Below are positions 60,139 through 64,000 of a stretch of DNA of 64,000 bases, in pieces. This DNA comes from Streptomyces jeddahensis (GTDB taxonomy: Bacteria; Actinomycetota; Actinomycetes; Streptomycetales; Streptomycetaceae), in assembly GCF_001642995.1 (NCBI RefSeq), contig NZ_LOHS01000196.1:1-64000 (forward strand). Reading direction: 5' to 3'. A program made the position numbers and the translations under genes. The notes beneath the pieces were generated by a model, which was not told the DNA's origin, did not search any database, and saw nothing but the letters and a program-made list of their open reading frames with translations. Numbering within the stretch: the first letter of the stretch is position 1; every line of letters begins with the position of its first letter.

Positions 60139-61073
60139 TGACCTTTACCGCCCCGCTGACCGGTGTCGTCCCGCCCGTCTGCACCCCCCTGACACCGGAC
60201 CGCGAGGTGGACACCGCCTCCCTCATCAGGCTCGTCGACCATCTGGTGCGTGGCGGCGTGGACGGCCTGTTCGTCCTCGGCTCGTCGTCCGAGGTGGCGT
60301 ATCTGACCGACCGGCAGCGCCGGACCGTCGTCGAGACGGTCGTCGGGCACGTCGGCGGTCAGCTGCCCGTGCTCGCCGGAGTCATCGACATGACGACGCC
60401 GCGGGTCCTGGACCACGTCCGGTACGTCACCGAGGCGGGCGCGGACGCCGTCGTCGCCACCGCGCCCTTCTACACGCGCACCCATCCCGCCGAGATCGCC
60501 CGCCACTTCCGGCTGATCGCCGCCGGGTCGCCGGTGCCGGTCCTCGCGTACGACCTGCCGGTGTCCGTGCACTCGAAGCTGGCCGCCGAGCTGGTGCTCG
60601 GGCTGGCCGCGGAGGGTGTGCTGGCCGGGCTGAAGGACTCCAGTGGCGACGAGGGCGGGTTCCGGCAGGTGGTGATGGGGGCGCGTGCGCGCGGCGGCAT
60701 CTCCGGGTTCAGCGTCCTCACCGGCTCTGAGCTGGTCGTGGACTCGGCGCTGGCGATGGGGGCGGATGGCGTCGTGCCGGGGCTGGGGAACGTCGATCCC
60801 GAGGGGTATGTGCGGCTTTATCGGTACTGCCGGGAGGGGGACTGGGAGCGGGCGCGGGCCGAGCAGGAGCGGTTGTGTGGGCTGTTCGGGATGGTGGCGG
60901 TTGGGGACGCGGGGCGGATGGGGGGGAGTTCGTCGGCGTTGGGGGCGTTCAAGGCGGCGCTGCATCTGCGGGGGGTGATCGACTGTCCGGCTACCGCCGA
61001 GCCGCAGGTTCCGCTGTCCGCGGGGGAGGTTGAGCGGGTGGGGAAGTTTCTGGCCGGGGCGGGGTTGTTGTAG
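60138..61073 (+). CDS. Dihydrodipicolinate synthase/N-acetylneuraminate lyase-family enzyme
   Basis: A 311-aa class I aldolase-like TIM barrel. Schiff-base Lys in GLKDSSGDEGG and the proton-shuttle Tyr in YDLPVSVH are present; FVLGSSSEVAYLTDRQR replaces the GTTGE substrate loop of lysine-pathway DapA, so this is not the housekeeping enzyme. Candidate reactions are cleavage or dehydration of a 2-keto acid (sialic acid, keto-deoxy sugar acid, hydroxyproline route). It is translationally coupled to the ABC transporter, so it probably processes the imported compound. Confidence 0.87.
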   Translation: MTFTAPLTGVVPPVCTPLTPDREVDTASLIRLVDHLVRGGVDGLFVLGSSSEVAYLTDRQRRTVVETVVGHVGGQLPVLAGVIDMTTPRVLDHVRYVTEAGADAVVATAPFYTRTHPAEIARHFRLIAAGSPVPVLAYDLPVSVHSKLAAELVLGLAAEGVLAGLKDSSGDEGGFRQVVMGARARGGISGFSVLTGSELVVDSALAMGADGVVPGLGNVDPEGYVRLYRYCREGDWERARAEQERLCGLFGMVAVGDAGRMGGSSSALGAFKAALHLRGVIDCPATAEPQVPLSAGEVERVGKFLAGAGLL

Positions 61074-61080
61074 GGGGTTT

Positions 61081-61268
61081 TTCTTCCCCAAGCCCGCCCC
61101 GCTGCCCCCGGGCCCCCGCTCCTCAAACTCCCCCAGCTACCGCTGGGAGGTGCCCCCAGAGGGGCTGATTTTTCAGCCCGTCCGGCGCTTGAGGACGAGC
61201 CCGAAGGGCGATCACGGGGGTCTGGGGGCGGAGCCCCCAGTTCGGGAAGGGGCGGGATTGGGGAAGAA
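61081..61268. repeat. 188-bp intergenic element with 20-bp terminal inverted repeats
   Basis: The left end TTCTTCCCCAAGCCCGCCCC (61081-61100) matches the reverse complement of the right end (61249-61268) at 19 of 20 positions. Inside are perfect hairpins CCCAGC/GCTGGG (61132-61147), GGGCTGA/TCAGCCC (61162-61179) and CTGGGGGC/GCCCCCAG (61222-61240). The segment GCCCGTCCGGCGCTTGAGGA is, from memory, a very common Streptomyces intergenic repeat. It ends the transporter operon and probably acts as a terminator between convergent genes. Confidence 0.82.
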
Positions 61269-61286
61269 GCCCCGCAGGGCCCCGCG

Positions 61287-61991
61287 TCAGAACGGCGCCC
61301 GCGCCGTCGCAAGGAGCCGCGTCACATCGTCCTCGGGGAGCGTCAGCGCCCGCCCCACCGTGGTGAGGACGTCCCGCTCCGCGGGCGTGTACGGGCCGTC
61401 GGCGAGGGCGATGCGCGCCGCCTGCAGCAGGATCGACTCGCGGCCCGCGGGGACGAGGTGGGGCGCCAGCGGATCGAGGGCTTCGTGGAGCTCTATGGCG
61501 AGACCGGCGAGACTCGAACCGCACTGCTCGGGCAGCAGCCGGCCGGTGTCGGCGGCCAGTGCCTCGATGAGCGCGGCGAGCTGTTCCTCGGTGCAGTCGT
61601 CGGATCCGGCGCAGCGCACGGCGGCGACGGCGGTCTCCAGCGCGGCACGCGAGGGCGAACCGCCCGACGCGAGGACGGCGAGGGCCACGGTGTGGACGGC
61701 GTCGCGGAGCATCGCGGCGAGGCGGGTGGTCGTCGGGTGGTCGAGCACGTCCGTGCCGAAGCGGTGGCCGCACGCGCTGCACTCGACGACGGGTCCGACG
61801 GCACTCCGCGCCGCCAGCGGGACACCGAACAGAAGGAACCGGCGACGCCCGGTCCTGCGCTGGTAGTTGCGGTCGCCCCCGCAGCCGGGGCAGAAGAACT
61901 CGCCGTCGCCGACGGTGGTCCACACGGTGCGAATGCCGAGAATGCGCGCAATGGCAGTACTACGGCTGTTTCGTCCCCGTCCTGGCAGCAC
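61287..61991 (-). CDS. TerB-like protein with zinc-ribbon
   Basis: A 234-aa protein. An N-terminal zinc-ribbon-like part has two Cys pairs (CPGCGGDRNY and CSACGHRF) around a basic hydrophobic segment (RRRFLLFGVPL). The C-terminal part is a helical TerB-like domain ending QAARIALADGPYTPAERDVLTTVGRALTLPEDDVTRLL. The TerB name comes from tellurite-resistance operons, but no other ter genes are near and the role is unknown. The GTG at 61991 was chosen because GGAGG lies 9 nt upstream; an ATG at 62051 lacks one. Confidence 0.78.
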   Translation of the reverse strand: MLPGRGRNSRSTAIARILGIRTVWTTVGDGEFFCPGCGGDRNYQRRTGRRRFLLFGVPLAARSAVGPVVECSACGHRFGTDVLDHPTTTRLAAMLRDAVHTVALAVLASGGSPSRAALETAVAAVRCAGSDDCTEEQLAALIEALAADTGRLLPEQCGSSLAGLAIELHEALDPLAPHLVPAGRESILLQAARIALADGPYTPAERDVLTTVGRALTLPEDDVTRLLATARAPF

Positions 61992-62110
61992 GTCGTCGCA
62001 CCTCCGTAACCACGCGGCATCATCGTCGCGTTGGCGTGATGTTAGCCACATCGACGAGGCGGCGTCAGTACGTAGGAGCCACCTGGCGCCGACATGGCCA
62101 AGACGCGACG

Positions 62111-62143
62111 CGGCCCCGCCCGCCTCGGGGGCGGACGGGGCCG
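62111..62143. terminator. Terminator for leuA
   Basis: CGGCCCCG (62111-62118) pairs with CGGGGCCG (62136-62143), with inner CCGCC/GGCGG pairing. It lies about 25 bp after the leuA stop on the minus strand. Confidence 0.75.
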
Positions 62144-62164
62144 GGCAATCCCAGGTGAACGGGG

Positions 62165-63925
62165 TTACCGCGCCGCGCGGTTGACGGCGGAGACGACGGC
62201 CTTCAGCGACGCGCGTGTCGTATTCGCGTCGATGCCGATGCCCCACAGCACCTTGTCGTCGATGGCGACCTCGATGTACGAGGCGGCCTGCGCGGAGGCG
62301 CCCTCGCTCATCGTGTGCTCCTGGTAGTCGAGCAGGCGGGCGTCGACGCCGATGCCGGCCAGCGCGTGGAAGAACGCGGAGATCGGGCCGTTGCCGGTGC
62401 CGACCAGGGTCGTCTCGACACCGTCCACCTCGGCCTCGACGGTGAGGGTGTCGACGCCGTCCTTGTCCGTCGTGGACTGACCGTTCTTGACCTGGATACG
62501 GCCCCACGGGTTGTCCGGGTTGGGCAGGTACTCGTCCTGGAAGACCGCCCAGATGTCGCTGCCGGTGACCTCGCCGCCCTCGGCGTCGGTCTTCGCCTGG
62601 ATGATCTTCGAGAACTCGATCTGCATCCGGCGCGGCAGGTCCAGCTTGTGGTCGTTCTTCAGGACGTACGCGATGCCGCCCTTGCCGGACTGCGAGTTGA
62701 CGCGGATCACGGCCTCGTAGGAGCGGCCGACGTCCTTCGGGTCGATCGGCAGGTACGGGACGGCCCACTCGATGTCGTCGACGGTGACGCCCTTGGCCTT
62801 CGCGTCGGCCTCCATCGCGTCGAAGCCCTTCTTGATGGCGTCCTGGTGGGAGCCGGAGAAGGACGTGTAGACCAGGTCGCCCACGTACGGGTGGCGCGGG
62901 TGGACCTCCATCTGGTTGCAGTACTCCCACGTGCGACGGATCTCGTCGATGTCGGAGAAGTCGATCTGCGGGTCGACGCCCTGCGAGAACAGGTTCATGC
63001 CCAGGGTGACCAGGTCGACGTTGCCGGTGCGCTCGCCCTGCCCGAACAGGCAGCCCTCGACGCGGTCAGCGCCGGCCATCACCGCCAGCTCGGCGGCGGC
63101 GACGGCGGTACCGCGGTCGTTGTGCGGGTGGACCGACAGGCAGACGTACTCGCGGCGGGACAGGTTGCGGCCCATCCACTCGAAGCGGTCCGCGTGCGTG
63201 GACGGCGTCGAACGCTCCACCGTGGCGGGCAGGTTGAGGATGATCTCGCGGCCCGGACCGGGCTGCCAGACGTCCATGACCGCCTCGCAGACCTCCAGCG
63301 CGAAGTCCAGCTCGGTGTCGGTGAAGATCTCCGGGCTGTACTGGTAGCCGAAGACCGTCTCCGGGTCCAGCAGCTTCTCGGCGTACTCCATGACCAGCCG
63401 CGTGCCGTCGACGGCGATCTGCTTGATGTCGTCCTTGGAGCCGCGGAAGACGACCCGGCGGAAGACCGGGGCGGTGGCGTTGTAGAGGTGGACGGTGGCG
63501 CGCTTGGCGCCCTTCAGCGACTCGACGGTCCGCTCGATCAGGTCCTCGCGGGCCTGCGTCAGTACGGAGATCGTGACGTCGTCCGGGATCGCGCCCTCTT
63601 CCTCGATGATCGAGCGCACGAAGTCGAAGTCTGTCTGGCCGGAGGCCGGGAAGCCGACCTCGATCTCCTTGTAGCCCATCTTGACCAGCTGGTCGAACAT
63701 CCGGCGCTTGCGCTCGGGCGACATCGGGTCGATCAGGGCCTGGTTGCCGTCGCGCAGGTCCGTCGACAGCCAGCGCGGCGCCTTGGTGATGCGCTTGTTC
63801 GGCCAGGTGCGGTCCGGGATGTCCACGGCGTCGTACTGGCCGTACTTGTGGATCGGCATCGCGGTCGGCCGCTGGAAATGCGTCCCATTGGTGATGGGCG
63901 TGGGGCGATCAGCAGGTGCTGTCAT
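62165..63925 (-). CDS. leuA: 2-isopropylmalate synthase
   Basis: A 586-aa enzyme of the long form found in actinobacteria, condensing acetyl-CoA and 2-ketoisovalerate in leucine synthesis. The HMGL-like barrel begins WLSTDLRDGNQALIDPM (metal and catalytic residues in DLRDGNQ), then VGFPASGQTDFDF, SVHPHNDRGTAVAAAEL (metal-binding HxH-type) and GCLFGQGERTGNVDLV. A C-terminal allosteric domain for leucine feedback ends the protein. ATG at 63925; GAGGAG is about 13 nt upstream. The upstream region is cut by the window end. Confidence 0.95.
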   Translation of the reverse strand: MTAPADRPTPITNGTHFQRPTAMPIHKYGQYDAVDIPDRTWPNKRITKAPRWLSTDLRDGNQALIDPMSPERKRRMFDQLVKMGYKEIEVGFPASGQTDFDFVRSIIEEEGAIPDDVTISVLTQAREDLIERTVESLKGAKRATVHLYNATAPVFRRVVFRGSKDDIKQIAVDGTRLVMEYAEKLLDPETVFGYQYSPEIFTDTELDFALEVCEAVMDVWQPGPGREIILNLPATVERSTPSTHADRFEWMGRNLSRREYVCLSVHPHNDRGTAVAAAELAVMAGADRVEGCLFGQGERTGNVDLVTLGMNLFSQGVDPQIDFSDIDEIRRTWEYCNQMEVHPRHPYVGDLVYTSFSGSHQDAIKKGFDAMEADAKAKGVTVDDIEWAVPYLPIDPKDVGRSYEAVIRVNSQSGKGGIAYVLKNDHKLDLPRRMQIEFSKIIQAKTDAEGGEVTGSDIWAVFQDEYLPNPDNPWGRIQVKNGQSTTDKDGVDTLTVEAEVDGVETTLVGTGNGPISAFFHALAGIGVDARLLDYQEHTMSEGASAQAASYIEVAIDDKVLWGIGIDANTTRASLKAVVSAVNRAAR

Positions 63926-64000
63926 GATGCGTGGGGCTCCTCATGGGTCCGCGGGGGACGGCCGACGGGTCGAAGCGCAACACCGAACTCCGCGGGGAGG

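Noticed and set aside
60138..61073. Calling the lyase-family gene dapA of lysine synthesis
   Set aside because: The substrate loop differs from GTTGE, and the gene sits in a transporter operon under a GntR regulator, not with lysine or cell-wall genes.
63911..63943. An 11-codon ORF overlapping the leuA start (possible leader peptide)
   Set aside because: It encodes no leucine codons (MRSPTHHDSTC), and no attenuator hairpins are visible in the few bases before the window end; a short ORF here is expected by chance.

Overview
The window is chromosomal DNA from a high-GC actinobacterium, almost certainly Streptomyces. The grounds are strong G/C preference at third codon positions, frequent GTG starts, GGAGG ribosome binding sites, TGATG/ATGA gene overlaps, many long spurious antisense open frames, and intergenic repeats of the kind seen throughout that genus. 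From memory, the order nasA, nirBD, ppdK, dusB, glyS, znuACB-zur, uppS, recO, leuA resembles the S. coelicolor SCO2473-SCO2528 region; I could not check this. No rRNA, tRNA, CRISPR array, prophage or intact insertion sequence was seen.

Region by region. 0.4-2.8 kb: assimilatory nitrate reductase nasA. 3.1-3.9 kb: a translationally coupled cutA and gamma-glutamylcyclotransferase-like pair. 4.2-5.9 kb: a secreted M4 metalloprotease. 6.4-7.9 kb: a surface membrane protein and a class F sortase. 8.1-8.8 kb: a TSUP anion exporter. 9.1-13.3 kb: the nitrite reductase operon (FAD reductase, nirB, nirD). Its upstream region carries the same 11-bp-phased, GlnR-like array as nasA, at the same distance from the start codon. 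13.4-15.7 kb: a short-chain dehydrogenase and a Tat-exported PhoX-like protein. 15.8-22.0 kb: an alpha-glucoside import and hydrolysis operon (LacI repressor, ABC lipoprotein, two permeases, GH13 enzyme) with LacI-type operators. 22.3-25.0 kb: pyruvate phosphate dikinase, with an AT-rich upstream region. 25.5-30.4 kb: a ROK regulator divergent from two six-hairpin glycosidases. 30.6-33.4 kb: dusB and a DHA2 efflux pump.

33.5-41.9 kb is a fructan/fructose utilisation locus: LacI regulator, FrcBCA-like ABC importer, PfkB sugar kinase, a secreted GH32 fructanase with nested accessory modules, and an ABM-fold protein. Twin 14-bp palindromes lie in front of both the importer/kinase and the GH32 gene. 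42.0-44.7 kb: an XRE/MmyB-type regulator divergent from an MFS pump, and a small CxxC protein. 44.9-46.3 kb: glyS. 46.4-49.8 kb: the zinc uptake system znuACB plus zur, with a Zur-like box over the znuA start. 49.8-52.1 kb: a YcxB-like membrane protein, uppS and recO. 52.1-53.2 kb: two coupled small Streptomyces proteins divergent from a frameshifted XRE/DUF5753 regulator pseudogene. 53.2-61.1 kb: a GntR-regulated peptide-type ABC transporter with a fused permease-ATPase, a tiny bridging ORF, and a dihydrodipicolinate synthase/N-acetylneuraminate lyase-family enzyme, probably an uptake-and-cleavage pathway of unknown substrate. 61.3-64 kb: a TerB-like zinc-ribbon protein and leuA.

The most unusual signals are: the 18-codon relay ORF made by a 56-bp junction duplication (56.9 kb); the fructanase whose accessory module is inserted inside its own homologue (39.9-40.9 kb); paired palindromic BIME-like repeats with compensatory changes (2.8-3.0 and 30.4-30.6 kb); and a 188-bp element with 20-bp terminal inverted repeats (61.1 kb). 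I found no clear evidence of a completely new molecular machine.
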